Below are positions 8,568-16,885 of a stretch of 23,680 nt of DNA, piece by piece. Position 1 is the first letter of the stretch. Each line of letters opens with the position of its first letter. Below the pieces are notes generated by a model that did not search any database, was not told the origin of the DNA, and saw only the letters and a list, made by a program, of their open reading frames with translations. Origin of the DNA: JANYCO01 sp031416415 (GTDB lineage: Bacteria; Bacteroidota; Bacteroidia; Cytophagales; Cytophagaceae); assembly GCA_031416415.1 (NCBI GenBank), contig JANOTP010000276.1:1-23680 (forward strand), read 5' to 3'. Both the position numbers and the translations under genes were made by a program.

Positions 8568-9686
8568 ATGAAAAACAGAAAAACAGTTTTAATAAGTATA
8601 TTTTTAATAACGTTACTCGCTATACCTTTTTCTTGTAAAAAGAAAAAAGAAGTAGAATTTGACAGAGCGTCTTTATTAACAAATATTGGAAATAATAGTA
8701 TCGTTCCATCCTATACTACACTAACAAACAAAACTAACGAGCTCAATATCGCTGCTAATAACTTTGTTTCTACTCCTGACAATATAAATCTTACTGCATT
8801 ACAAAACGCGTGGAAAGAAGCGAGCTCTGCGTGGAAGAAATGTGAAACCTATACTTTTGCTTATGCAGGAGACAATATGTTAATGGGGGAGATAGACGCA
8901 TGGCCTACAAATCCAACCGTAATTGAAACTGAAATAAATGGTACAAATACAATTACTGAAGCCTATATATCTACTACAGGTACCACCCGAAAAGGATTAC
9001 CTGCTATTGAATATCTTATCTTTAGTACTACAGGCGATGCAGATATACTAAATAAATTTACGGTTGACGCAAACTATATAAGACGCCAAGAATATTTAAA
9101 AGCGCTAACGGCAGACATAAAAACAAAAACAGGAAAATGCTCTAATAGTTGGAATACAAATGGGGGCAACTATATAACTACTTTCATCTCCAATGCCTCT
9201 GACGATGCAGGATCTTCTGTTACCTTATTACTCAATGCCATGGTACAAAATCTTGAAGTAATAAAAAATGATAAAATTGGAATTCCTCTAGGAAAAAAAA
9301 GCAATGGAACACTACATCCAGAACTTACCGAAGCAGGCCTCTCTCAAATGTCTCTTAATCATATTTATACTAATTTAACAACACTAGAAAACTTATACCT
9401 AGGGAGAGCCAATGGAATTGACGGAACAGGCTTTGACGATTATTTAACATTTGTGAAAGCAGAATACGATGGTCAGCCCTTAGCAGATGTGATCAAACAG
9501 CAATTTGCTAACTGTTATTCAACGTTGAATGTATTAACTCCTCCACTTGAAACCAGCCTTAGCTCAGAAAATGCCAAAGTAGAAGCGGCTTATTTAGAAC
9601 TTAAAAAACTTGTAGTATTGATGAAATTGGATATGTCTAGTCAACTAGGAATATTGATTACCTTTAGTGATAACGACGGCGATTAA
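8568..9686 (+). CDS. Imelysin-like lipoprotein, variant motif GLPAIE
   Basis: A 372-aa lipoprotein with lipobox PFSC (Cys23) followed by a Lys-rich patch. It has the imelysin fold features but reads GLPAIE (143-148) at the GxHxxE position, so His is replaced by Pro while the Glu is kept. It is a paralogue of the 3234-4343 protein: both have FDR..LL.NIG near the N-terminus, the variant motif at the same residue numbers, and an ending of the type KLDM.SQLG.....DNDGD. One paralogue therefore sits in each divergent arm. It follows the di-heme oxidoreductase gene by 12 bases and ends in front of a strong terminator (9713-9753). The family call is secure, the function is not. Confidence 0.88.
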   Translation: MKNRKTVLISIFLITLLAIPFSCKKKKEVEFDRASLLTNIGNNSIVPSYTTLTNKTNELNIAANNFVSTPDNINLTALQNAWKEASSAWKKCETYTFAYAGDNMLMGEIDAWPTNPTVIETEINGTNTITEAYISTTGTTRKGLPAIEYLIFSTTGDADILNKFTVDANYIRRQEYLKALTADIKTKTGKCSNSWNTNGGNYITTFISNASDDAGSSVTLLLNAMVQNLEVIKNDKIGIPLGKKSNGTLHPELTEAGLSQMSLNHIYTNLTTLENLYLGRANGIDGTGFDDYLTFVKAEYDGQPLADVIKQQFANCYSTLNVLTPPLETSLSSENAKVEAAYLELKKLVVLMKLDMSSQLGILITFSDNDGD

Positions 9687-9712
9687 AAATATAGCCAAAT
9701 AATTCGGACAGG

Positions 9713-9753
9713 AAATAAAAAAGATGAACCATAAAAGTTCATCTTTTTTATTT
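9713..9753. terminator. Bidirectional rho-independent terminator
   Basis: A perfect 17-bp stem (9713-9729 with 9737-9753) encloses a 7-base loop. The stem has a GATGAAC/GTTCATC core, with an A-run on the left and a T-run on the right, so it works as a terminator in both directions. It separates the rightward imelysin operon from the leftward 45-aa gene. Confidence 0.9.
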
Positions 9754-9768
9754 TAAATATCTTTAGGA

Positions 9769-9906
9769 TTAAGCTTTTTTCTTCAACTCGTCAATATCCA
9801 CTTTCTTAATAACCGGAACTTTGGTTAATCTTTTGATAGCGGCTGTTCTAAGTTTAGAAACCGTCTTATTCATTCTGTCTTTTCTTTTAAGTCTAGTTAC
9901 GCCCAT
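9769..9906 (-). CDS. Small basic protein of 45 aa, Bacteroidota-conserved type, possibly ribosome-associated
   Basis: A 45-codon reading frame begins MGVTRLKRKDRMNKTVSKLR and ends KKVDIDELKKKA. It is very rich in Lys and Arg with few acidic residues, which fits an RNA- or ribosome-binding protein. I recall short proteins with the same MGVTRLKRK start as widespread in Bacteroidota, but cannot confirm a name. The case for a real gene is strong: a perfect promoter (TTTG-N19-TACCTTTG) sits upstream and a terminator follows directly. It is too short for routine gene-length cut-offs. The function is not established. Confidence 0.85.
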   Translation of the reverse strand: MGVTRLKRKDRMNKTVSKLRTAAIKRLTKVPVIKKVDIDELKKKA

Positions 9907-9931
9907 GTTCGTAGATGTTTTTATTGGATTG

Positions 9932-9962
9932 CAAAGGTAGATTTTTAATTTTTAATTACAAA
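9932..9962 (-). promoter_or_regulatory. Promoter of the 45-aa basic protein gene
   Basis: On the minus strand TTTG (9959-9962) is followed by exactly 19 bases and TACCTTTG (9932-9939), a perfect match to TTTG-N19-TAnnTTTG. The expected start of transcription leaves a leader of about 20 bases before the ATG at 9906. Confidence 0.82.
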
Positions 9963-10012
9963 ATATTGGTTAAAAATATTTACAACTATCTGAAATCCAA
10001 TCTTGCTGGCTA

Positions 10013-10357
10013 TTAATGAGTCTTTACCCAATTTTTCTTTTTCTTGCTCGCGCCCTTCAAGGTCTTATTCAGACGTTTACGTGCTACCTTATCAGCATTT
10101 TTTCTAGTAACTACGTCTTTTTTCCTTTTGGCAGCTACTTCTTTTTTCTTTTTAGCAATATTCGCTTTGTCAGCTTTTGACATGTTACGTTCCTTGCCAG
10201 ATTGTAAATCCTGATCTAAATCATCTTGAGTGCCCATACCCTTAGATTTCTTAGACTTTTTGGATTTCTTTCCACCTCCATCGTCTTGAGCGTTTCCCTC
10301 CAATGAATAAAAGAGGACACCACAAAACAATGCCATTAACAAAATAATTTTCTTCAT
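10013..10357 (-). CDS. Lys-rich secreted protein of unknown function
   Basis: A 114-aa protein with a clear signal peptide (MKKIILLMALFCGVLFY..., cleavage after GNAQ near residue 24). The mature part is low-complexity and strongly basic: a GGGKKSKKSKKSKG tract near residues 27-40, a short acidic patch (DDLDQDL), then several KKKK and RKK runs up to the C-terminus. There is no Cys for lipidation and no recognisable domain. A periplasmic or surface protein that binds polyanions is possible, but this is only composition-based. It stands alone, divergent from the TraB/GumN gene and 106 bases upstream of the 45-aa gene. Confidence 0.75.
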   Translation of the reverse strand: MKKIILLMALFCGVLFYSLEGNAQDDGGGKKSKKSKKSKGMGTQDDLDQDLQSGKERNMSKADKANIAKKKKEVAAKRKKDVVTRKNADKVARKRLNKTLKGASKKKKNWVKTH

Positions 10358-10368
10358 AACCTTTATAT

Positions 10369-10376
10369 TACCTTTG
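10369..10376 (+). promoter_or_regulatory. Possible -7 element for the TraB/GumN gene
   Basis: TACCTTTG matches the TAnnTTTG -7 consensus exactly, 63 bases before the ATG at 10440. No convincing TTTG is present 19-20 bases upstream, so only half a promoter is seen. Confidence 0.35.
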
Positions 10377-10439
10377 TAAAGATACTAAATTACCCAAATT
10401 CGTCCTATCTTAATAAACGAATTCTACAGACATTAAAAT

Positions 10440-11306
10440 ATGAAGCCTATCAATTATTTTTTTATACTTTCCTCTCTATTGCTAATATCCCTTTCGGGGA
10501 AAACTCAAACTAATTCGCTTCTATGGGAAATTACTGGAAATAATATAAGAACACCTTCATACCTCTTTGGTACAATGCATGTAAAAGACAAACGAGCTTT
10601 TCAATTCCATGACTCACTAATGATTAAACTCAAGTCCTGCCAAACCTTTGCAGGAGAATTAGTACTTGACAAAGCTGCTGCCAAAGAAGTTTCTTCTGAC
10701 ATTTTATTACCACAGGGAAAAGAGCTAAAAACTTTATTAACAGAAAAAGAATTTAAAAAAGTTAAAAAATTCTGTACTAAACACTTGGGTCCTATGTCTA
10801 TTCTAGTAAATAGAATTAAACCAATTTTTACTTCCGCTATGCTCTCGGAATCTTTACTTGAAAACGATATGCCCAAAGCCTTAGATGAATATCTTCAAGA
10901 TAAGGCTAAAGAGTACAACCTTACTATTAAAGGTCTTGAAACTATTCAAGAGCAAATGGATGCCCTTGACGGAATAACAGTTGAAGAACAAGCAAAGATG
11001 CTTGTAGAACAAATTGAAAACATTGAAGAGGAGAAAAAAGAAATTCAAAAAATGGCAGATACTTACGCCTCACAAAATCTTGATTCAATTTACGCCTTTA
11101 CTCAAACACCAGAGATGCAAGGTGAATTAGGAGACGCCCTAATTAAAAACAGAAATAGTGTAATGTCCGATCGCCTAGAAAAATTAATAAGTTCTGAAAC
11201 AGTGTTTTGTGCCATTGGAGCGGCACATCTTCCTGGTGAAAACGGTGTAATTAATTTGTTGAGAAAAAAAGGATATAATTTACGACCCATTGTAAAAACA
11301 AAATAG
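10440..11306 (+). CDS. TraB/GumN family protein
   Basis: A 288-aa exported protein with an N-terminal signal peptide (residues 1 to about 22). It shows both TraB/GumN signatures: YLFGTMHV with the GTxH box (44-47), and the C-terminal AIGAAHLPGENG (258-269) with a conserved His and Glu. The family is related to Tiki-type metalloproteases; in most bacterial members the activity is untested. A stretch of charged helix (about 155-210) lies in the middle, as is usual for the family. It is monocistronic or loosely linked to tex, which begins 78 bases downstream. Confidence 0.9.
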   Translation: MKPINYFFILSSLLLISLSGKTQTNSLLWEITGNNIRTPSYLFGTMHVKDKRAFQFHDSLMIKLKSCQTFAGELVLDKAAAKEVSSDILLPQGKELKTLLTEKEFKKVKKFCTKHLGPMSILVNRIKPIFTSAMLSESLLENDMPKALDEYLQDKAKEYNLTIKGLETIQEQMDALDGITVEEQAKMLVEQIENIEEEKKEIQKMADTYASQNLDSIYAFTQTPEMQGELGDALIKNRNSVMSDRLEKLISSETVFCAIGAAHLPGENGVINLLRKKGYNLRPIVKTK

Positions 11307-11384
11307 ATATTACTCTGTAATTCTCTATTTTTACTCCCCTTAAAATAATCATTAGTGAAACGCTATAACTATTTAAAATAATTC

Positions 11385-13616
11385 ATGTATAATTCTAAAA
11401 TAGCCAAAGAGCTTAACATTACTCCTAAAAACGTAGAAGCTACCATAGAACTACTCGATAGCGGAGCTACTGTTCCTTTCATATCTCGATACCGTAAAGA
11501 GATGACAGGAAGTCTTGACGAAGTGCAAGTAACCAACATTCGTGATCGCGTGGCACAATTGCGAGAACTTGACAAACGCCGTGAAAGCATTCTTAAGTCC
11601 ATGAAAGAACTGGAAAAACTAACGGATGCTTTAGAGAAAAAAATCAACAATGCGGAAACCCTTACTGAACTTGAAGATATTTATCTTCCTTATAAACCAA
11701 AACGAAAAACAAAAGCTACCGTAGCAAAAGAAAAAGGATTAGAGCCGCTAGCAGATTTTATATTTTTACAAGACAAAGCAAGCTTAGAAGTAGAAATCGA
11801 AAAATACATCAATGCTGAAAAAGGAGTTAATACACCTGAAGAAGCACTAGCAGGAGCACGCGATATAATTGCTGAAAAAATAAGTGAAAATCAGGAAGTA
11901 CGTGCAGGCGTACGTGAAATATTTTTAAAGAAAGGTACTTTAAAAACAAAAGTCTTTCCTGGTAAAGAAGCTGAAGCACAAAAATACCAAGATTATTTTG
12001 AATGGGAAGAACCTCTTTCTAAAGCTCCCTCCCATCGATTGCTGGCAATGAGAAGAGGCGAAAAAGAAATGTTCCTCATGCTAGACATTCTTCCTCCAGA
12101 GGAAGATACTATAGAATACATTGAATCAAAAACTATAAAAGGAACTTCTGATCTTTCACAACAAGTTAAATTGGCCGTAAAAGATTCGTATAAAAGATTA
12201 CTCCGTCCTTCTATGGAAACGGAAATCAGAATGAGTTCCAAACAAAAAGCAGACGAAGAAGCTATCCGCGTATTTGCTGACAACCTTCGTCAGTTGCTTC
12301 TTGCAGCTCCTCTAGGACAAAAAAATGTAATGGCTCTGGATCCTGGTTTCAAAAGTGGATGTAAAGTAGTCTGCTTAGATAGCCAAGGTAAATTACTTCA
12401 CTACACCGCAATTTTTCCTCATGAACCTCAACGTCAAACTAGAGAGAGCATTGCTACTATTGAACATCTAATTAAAGAATACGACATTCAAGCGTTCGCA
12501 ATAGGCAATGGGACTGCAGGTAGAGAAACTGAAAGTTTTATTAAAACTTTAGGTCTTCCAAATATTCCCGTGGTGATGGTAAATGAAAGCGGTGCTTCTA
12601 TTTATTCTGCCTCTGATGTAGCAAGAGAAGAATTTCCCGACAAGGATGTAACCGTTCGAGGTGCGGTATCCATCGGTCGCCGCTTGATGGATCCTTTGGC
12701 TGAATTGGTTAAACTTGATCCTAAATCTATTGGTGTAGGACAATACCAACACGATGTAGACCAACATCAACTCAAACAAAGTCTTGACGATATTGTAATC
12801 AGTTGTGTAAATGCTGTAGGAGTAGAAGTAAATACAGCTAGTAAACAAATCTTAAATTACGTTTCTGGATTAGGACCACAATTGGCTCAAAATATTGTAG
12901 AATATCGTGATACAAATGGCCCGTTCAAAAACCGTGAAGCACTCAAAAAAGTCGCACGTATGGGCGATAAAGCTTACGAACAAGCCGCAGGTTTTCTCCG
13001 TATTTACAAAGCAGAAAATCCTTTAGACTCAAGTGCTGTTCACCCTGAAACGTATTATATCGTAGAGCAGATGGCAAAAGACTTAGGCTGCACGATGGAC
13101 GAGTTGATGAAAAAACCTGAACTCAGAAAACAAATAGAATTAAAAAAGTATGTATCTGAAAAAATTGGTTTGCCTACTTTAACAGATATTTTTAAAGAAC
13201 TTGACAAGCCAGGTCGTGACCCTCGTGAAAGTTTTGAATTATTTGAATTTGCAGAAGGCATCAATAAAATTGGCGATCTAAAACCAGGTATGAAACTTCC
13301 AGGTATCGTCACCAACATCACTAAATTCGGGGCTTTCGTAGACGTAGGCGTACACCAAGATGGATTAATTCACGTAAGTCATCTTTCTGATAAATTTATT
13401 ACAGACCCATCCGAAGCTGTCAAAGTATCTCAAAAAGTTCAAGTGACCGTATTGGAAGTTGATGTGGATAGAAAACGAATTTCACTTTCAATGAAAGGCG
13501 AACCTACCCAAAAATCCTCCGGACCTAAAAAAGATAAAGATAAAAAGGAAGCTCCCACTCCCGAAGGCGATATGCAAGCGAAGTTGTCTATGTTGATGGG
13601 GAAATTTAAAAACTAA
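11385..13616 (+). CDS. tex: Tex family S1 RNA-binding protein
   Basis: A 743-aa Tex homologue of normal length. The N-terminal helical Tex domain runs to about residue 310, and GATVPFISRYRKEMTGSLDE (28-47) is diagnostic. A YqgF/RNase-H-like domain begins at NVMALDPGFKSG (about 314), helix-hairpin-helix motifs cover about 490-545, and an S1 domain follows at about 629-705 (GIVTNITKFGAFVDVGVHQDGLIHVS). A Lys-rich tail ends the protein. Tex is a conserved nucleic-acid-binding factor that influences transcription and RNA stability; its exact role in Bacteroidota is not defined. The gene ends at a large hairpin shared with the convergent FMN reductase gene. Confidence 0.96.
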   Translation: MYNSKIAKELNITPKNVEATIELLDSGATVPFISRYRKEMTGSLDEVQVTNIRDRVAQLRELDKRRESILKSMKELEKLTDALEKKINNAETLTELEDIYLPYKPKRKTKATVAKEKGLEPLADFIFLQDKASLEVEIEKYINAEKGVNTPEEALAGARDIIAEKISENQEVRAGVREIFLKKGTLKTKVFPGKEAEAQKYQDYFEWEEPLSKAPSHRLLAMRRGEKEMFLMLDILPPEEDTIEYIESKTIKGTSDLSQQVKLAVKDSYKRLLRPSMETEIRMSSKQKADEEAIRVFADNLRQLLLAAPLGQKNVMALDPGFKSGCKVVCLDSQGKLLHYTAIFPHEPQRQTRESIATIEHLIKEYDIQAFAIGNGTAGRETESFIKTLGLPNIPVVMVNESGASIYSASDVAREEFPDKDVTVRGAVSIGRRLMDPLAELVKLDPKSIGVGQYQHDVDQHQLKQSLDDIVISCVNAVGVEVNTASKQILNYVSGLGPQLAQNIVEYRDTNGPFKNREALKKVARMGDKAYEQAAGFLRIYKAENPLDSSAVHPETYYIVEQMAKDLGCTMDELMKKPELRKQIELKKYVSEKIGLPTLTDIFKELDKPGRDPRESFELFEFAEGINKIGDLKPGMKLPGIVTNITKFGAFVDVGVHQDGLIHVSHLSDKFITDPSEAVKVSQKVQVTVLEVDVDRKRISLSMKGEPTQKSSGPKKDKDKKEAPTPEGDMQAKLSMLMGKFKN

Positions 13617-13620
13617 GTTG

Positions 13621-13698
13621 AAAGTATAAAGTTCAAAGTTTAAGGTTCAAAGTTGTATAGTTTAAACTTTAAACCTTAAACTTTGAACTTTATACTTT
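13621..13698. terminator. Long hairpin between convergent genes, built of AAAGTT-type repeats
   Basis: Two 34-base arms (13621-13654 and 13665-13698) are complementary at 33 of 34 positions around a 10-base loop. Each arm is made of short iterations of the type AAAGTTCAAAGTTTAAGG. It lies exactly between the stop codons of tex and the convergent FMN reductase gene, so it can end transcription from both sides. The low-complexity repeat structure also suggests a dispersed intergenic palindrome. Confidence 0.85.
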
Positions 13699-13702
13699 AT
13701 AA

Positions 13703-14227
13703 TTAAAAATCAATTAGATCCTGTGCTTGTTTGGTTACTAGGTCTAACAAAAATTTATCACTAAGTATTCCTTCTTGAAAAATACTATCCAATTTAGCTA
13801 ACCTTGGTTTAGAAGGTAGAACATACATATTCATATAATTAAAAATATCAGTAAGATGACTCAGCGCCAATGAACTTCCTTGTGCTCCTGAAGAGATACC
13901 TAGAAGTGCACATTTTTTATCTCTAAATCCAGCAGGATATTCCATTCCATCTATAAAAGTTTTTAGTACACCTGGGAATGAGCCATTGTATTCTGGAACA
14001 ATAAAAACAAATTTTTTCGATTCGTTTACTTGTTTTACGAAGGTATTAAATAGGTCATTTTTACCTTGATTGTGGTACAACGCTGAAAAGGCAAAATCAG
14101 CAGGGAGAAGCGACAAATCAATTATTTGACTTTCTACTCCTTTATTGTCAAGCAGTTCTTTGTAAAAACCAGCAACTTTTATAGACCTAGAATCGAGTCT
14201 ATTTGTAGAAGATATGATACTTATCAT
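13703..14227 (-). CDS. NADPH-dependent FMN reductase family flavoprotein
   Basis: A 174-aa flavodoxin-fold protein. The N-terminal loop SSTNRLDSRS (6-15) fits the FMN phosphate-binding GSxRxxS site, and PEYNGSFPGVLKTFID (78-93) is the second FMN-contacting signature. A Gly-rich loop, GISSGAQGSS, follows near 110-119. It would reduce FMN, quinones or azo-type acceptors with NAD(P)H in the cytoplasm; the natural substrate is unknown. It is convergent with tex and divergent from the aminotransferase gene, so it is probably monocistronic. Confidence 0.92.
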   Translation of the reverse strand: MISIISSTNRLDSRSIKVAGFYKELLDNKGVESQIIDLSLLPADFAFSALYHNQGKNDLFNTFVKQVNESKKFVFIVPEYNGSFPGVLKTFIDGMEYPAGFRDKKCALLGISSGAQGSSLALSHLTDIFNYMNMYVLPSKPRLAKLDSIFQEGILSDKFLLDLVTKQAQDLIDF

Positions 14228-14288
14228 TATTTTTTCAATTTAAAGAATCGGATAAAGATTACCTGACCCTACTAATAAACATAACTAT

Positions 14289-14320
14289 TTTGATATTGCA
14301 AATAAAGTTATTTATCTTTA
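14289..14320 (+). promoter_or_regulatory. Probable promoter of the branched-chain aminotransferase gene
   Basis: TTTG (14289-14292) is followed by 20 bases and TATCTTTA (14313-14320), one mismatch from TAnnTTTG. The ATG at 14348 lies 27 bases after the -7 box, giving a short leader. Confidence 0.55.
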
Positions 14321-14347
14321 CAATCTATAGCATGCAGCGTTAAAATA

Positions 14348-15424
14348 ATGACAAATAGTACTTTGAATATCAAGATTGAAAAAGCCAGTAAATCAAGGCT
14401 AAGTGAAACAGATTTTTCAAACTTAGAGTTTGGAGCAGTTTATTCGGACCACATGTTTGTGGTAGATTATAAAAAGGGTGAATGGACCAATCCGAAAATC
14501 ACTCCTTTCCAAAATGTTAGCATGAGTCCTGCTACGTCTGTCCTTCATTATGGACAAACCGTATTTGAAGGTATGAAAGCTTATAGAGCAGACAATGGAG
14601 ACATCTTGATTTTCCGCCCTGAAGCACACATCAAAAGATTGAACGCTTCTTGCGAAAGACTTTGTATGCCTTCGGTTTCTAAAGAATTATTTCTGGAAGG
14701 ATTAACAGAATTAGTAAAAGAAGATAAATATTGGATTCCTTCTATGGAAGGTTGCTCTTTATATGTAAGACCATTCATGTATGCTACCGATGAATTTATC
14801 GGAGTAAAACCTTCTTCTTCTTACAAATTTATAATTTTCACTTGCCCTGTATCCGGTTATTACAAAGGAACAGTAAAAGTTATCATCGAAACAGAATATG
14901 TAAGAGCTGCCGATGGTGGTATTGGTTTTGCCAAAACTGGAGGTAATTATGCCGCATCACTGCTTCCAGCCAAACTTGCGATGGAAAAAGGATATCAGCA
15001 ATTGTTATGGACCGATGCTAAAGAACATAAATATTTTGAAGAATCTGGTACGATGAATGTGATGTTTGTAATCAACGATACTATTATCACTCCTCCTCTT
15101 GGCTCATCTATTCTTGCAGGTGTAACAAGAGATAGTATTCTTACGCTAGCAAAAGATTGGGGTATAAAAGTAGAAGAAAGAAAAGTAAGTGTGGACGAAA
15201 TAGTTGAAGCCATGCAAAAGGGAAAACTTCAAGATGCTTTCGGAACGGGTACTGCTGCTACCATCACACAAATCTCTGTGATCAATCACGATGGAAAAGA
15301 TTATGAACTGCCTCCCGTAAACACTCGTAAGCTTTCTAATAAATTGAACGATGAACTTATGAATATAAAACTTGGGAAGTCTCCAGATAAATTTGGCTGG
15401 GTATATAGAATAAAAGCTCAATAA
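14348..15424 (+). CDS. ilvE: Branched-chain amino acid aminotransferase
   Basis: A 358-aa fold-type IV PLP enzyme that transfers amino groups between Leu/Ile/Val and 2-oxoglutarate. The PLP lysine is K196 in GIGFAKTGGNYAAS, with ESGTMNVMFV and GSILAGVTRDSIL as cofactor-phosphate loops downstream, and FGTGTAATITQI near the C-terminus. Length and motifs fit the larger BCAT type (about 350-360 aa) found in Bacteroidota and eukaryotes, rather than the roughly 310-aa E. coli form. It has its own promoter and a strong terminator, so it is a single-gene unit, not part of an ilv operon here. Confidence 0.95.
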   Translation: MTNSTLNIKIEKASKSRLSETDFSNLEFGAVYSDHMFVVDYKKGEWTNPKITPFQNVSMSPATSVLHYGQTVFEGMKAYRADNGDILIFRPEAHIKRLNASCERLCMPSVSKELFLEGLTELVKEDKYWIPSMEGCSLYVRPFMYATDEFIGVKPSSSYKFIIFTCPVSGYYKGTVKVIIETEYVRAADGGIGFAKTGGNYAASLLPAKLAMEKGYQQLLWTDAKEHKYFEESGTMNVMFVINDTIITPPLGSSILAGVTRDSILTLAKDWGIKVEERKVSVDEIVEAMQKGKLQDAFGTGTAATITQISVINHDGKDYELPPVNTRKLSNKLNDELMNIKLGKSPDKFGWVYRIKAQ

Positions 15425-15432
15425 TTTTAAAA

Positions 15433-15470
15433 AATAAAAAAATCCGGTATACAAACCGGATTTTTTTATT
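15433..15470 (+). terminator. Rho-independent terminator after ilvE
   Basis: A perfect 16-bp stem (15433-15448 with 15455-15470) with a TCCGGT/ACCGGA core and a 6-base loop carries a T-run on the 3' arm. It lies 9 bases after the ilvE stop codon. Confidence 0.93.
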
Positions 15471-15515
15471 TACTATATTTTTATTTTTAACATTAAAAAT
15501 AATAGCAAAACACTT

Positions 15516-16874
15516 ATGCTACAATCCATAAATCCTTACACTCAACAACTCATAAAGGAGTATGATGAGCATTCCTTCGAAGAACTAGACATCATAACAG
15601 AAAAATCAGCACAAGCTTTCCTACTTTGGAGAAAAAAATCTTTTGTAGAACGTACGCTACTGTTTAAAAAACTTTCAACACTACTTTTGTCAAAGAAAAT
15701 AGTTTTCGCAAACATTATTACTGCGGAAATGGGAAAGCCGCTTAATGAAGCGATTGCTGAAATAGAAAAATGTGTCAATGGAATAAATTATTATGCCGAA
15801 AAAGCTGAACGATTACTTCAGCCCACTAAAATAGAAACAGACGCTTCAGAATCCTATTTAGTAAACGAACCCTTAGGACCTATACTAGCCTTAATGCCTT
15901 GGAATTTTCCATTTTGGCAAGTATTCCGTTGTGCTGCTCCTGCTATGATGGCAGGCAACACAATAGTATTGAAACTCTCTCCCAATACCACTGGTTGTGC
16001 TTTGGCAATTGAAGAAGCTTTTCACGATGTAGGTTTCCCTGATGGTTGTTTTCAATCGGTGAAAATTCAAAATGAAACAAGTTCGTATTTGATTCAAAAA
16101 AAAGAACTACGTGCGGTAAGTCTCACGGGTAGTGAACGCGCTGGTTCAATAGTAGCCGCAGAGGCGGGAAAACAATTAAAGAAAACAATTTTAGAACTCG
16201 GCGGAAGCGATCCATTTATTGTATTGAAAGAGGCTGATCTTGATTATACCGTTCAGATGGCAATAATAGCCCGTTTGCAAAACGCAGGACAAAGTTGTAT
16301 CGCTGCAAAAAGATTTATACTTGACAAAACGATTGCAAAAGAATTTATCGAAAAATTAATTGAACACTTAAACTTATTAAAAACAGGAAACCCTCTAGAT
16401 CCTTCTGTTACTATAGGACCTATGGCAAGAATAGATTTAAAATATGGTTTGATCGAACAAGTTAAAAAGTCTATTGCTGCGGGAGCTCTACTATATTATG
16501 GTTCTCTAAACGAAAATTCTGATTCGTTTTTTTCTCCACTAATTTTGACTAATGTGAAACAAGGAATGCCGGCTTACAACGAAGAACTATTTGGACCCGT
16601 TTTTAGTATTATTGAAGTAGATACAAAAGAAGAAGCAATACGTGTTGCAAACGATAGCCCTTATGGATTAGGTGCTTCTATCTGGACAAAAAATACCGAT
16701 GAAGCAAAAGAGATGGCTTTAGAAATTGAAAGTGGAATGGTCTTCATCAATGATAGTGTGCACTCAGATGTAAGGTTACCCTTTGGTGGTACAAAAATTT
16801 CTGGGTATGGAAGAGAACTTTCAGAAGCTGGGATAAAAGAGTTTGTAAATATAAAAACAATCTACCTGAAATAA
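15516..16874 (+). CDS. NAD(P)-dependent aldehyde dehydrogenase, succinate-semialdehyde dehydrogenase-like
   Basis: A 452-aa aldehyde dehydrogenase. The Rossmann part has LMPWNFPFWQVFRCAAPA and the nucleotide loop SLTGSERAG. The general base is E227 in LELGGSDPF, and the catalytic nucleophile is C261 in NAGQSCIAAKRF, with the usual 34-residue spacing between them. The NxGQSCIAAKR text is typical of the short succinate-semialdehyde dehydrogenases (YneI/Sad type), so succinic semialdehyde to succinate is the likely reaction; substrate choice is inferred only from similarity. It follows the ilvE terminator and has no obvious operon partners. It is convergent with the 470-aa gene. Confidence 0.93.
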   Translation: MLQSINPYTQQLIKEYDEHSFEELDIITEKSAQAFLLWRKKSFVERTLLFKKLSTLLLSKKIVFANIITAEMGKPLNEAIAEIEKCVNGINYYAEKAERLLQPTKIETDASESYLVNEPLGPILALMPWNFPFWQVFRCAAPAMMAGNTIVLKLSPNTTGCALAIEEAFHDVGFPDGCFQSVKIQNETSSYLIQKKELRAVSLTGSERAGSIVAAEAGKQLKKTILELGGSDPFIVLKEADLDYTVQMAIIARLQNAGQSCIAAKRFILDKTIAKEFIEKLIEHLNLLKTGNPLDPSVTIGPMARIDLKYGLIEQVKKSIAAGALLYYGSLNENSDSFFSPLILTNVKQGMPAYNEELFGPVFSIIEVDTKEEAIRVANDSPYGLGASIWTKNTDEAKEMALEIESGMVFINDSVHSDVRLPFGGTKISGYGRELSEAGIKEFVNIKTIYLK

Positions 16875-16885
16875 AGAAACAGGAA

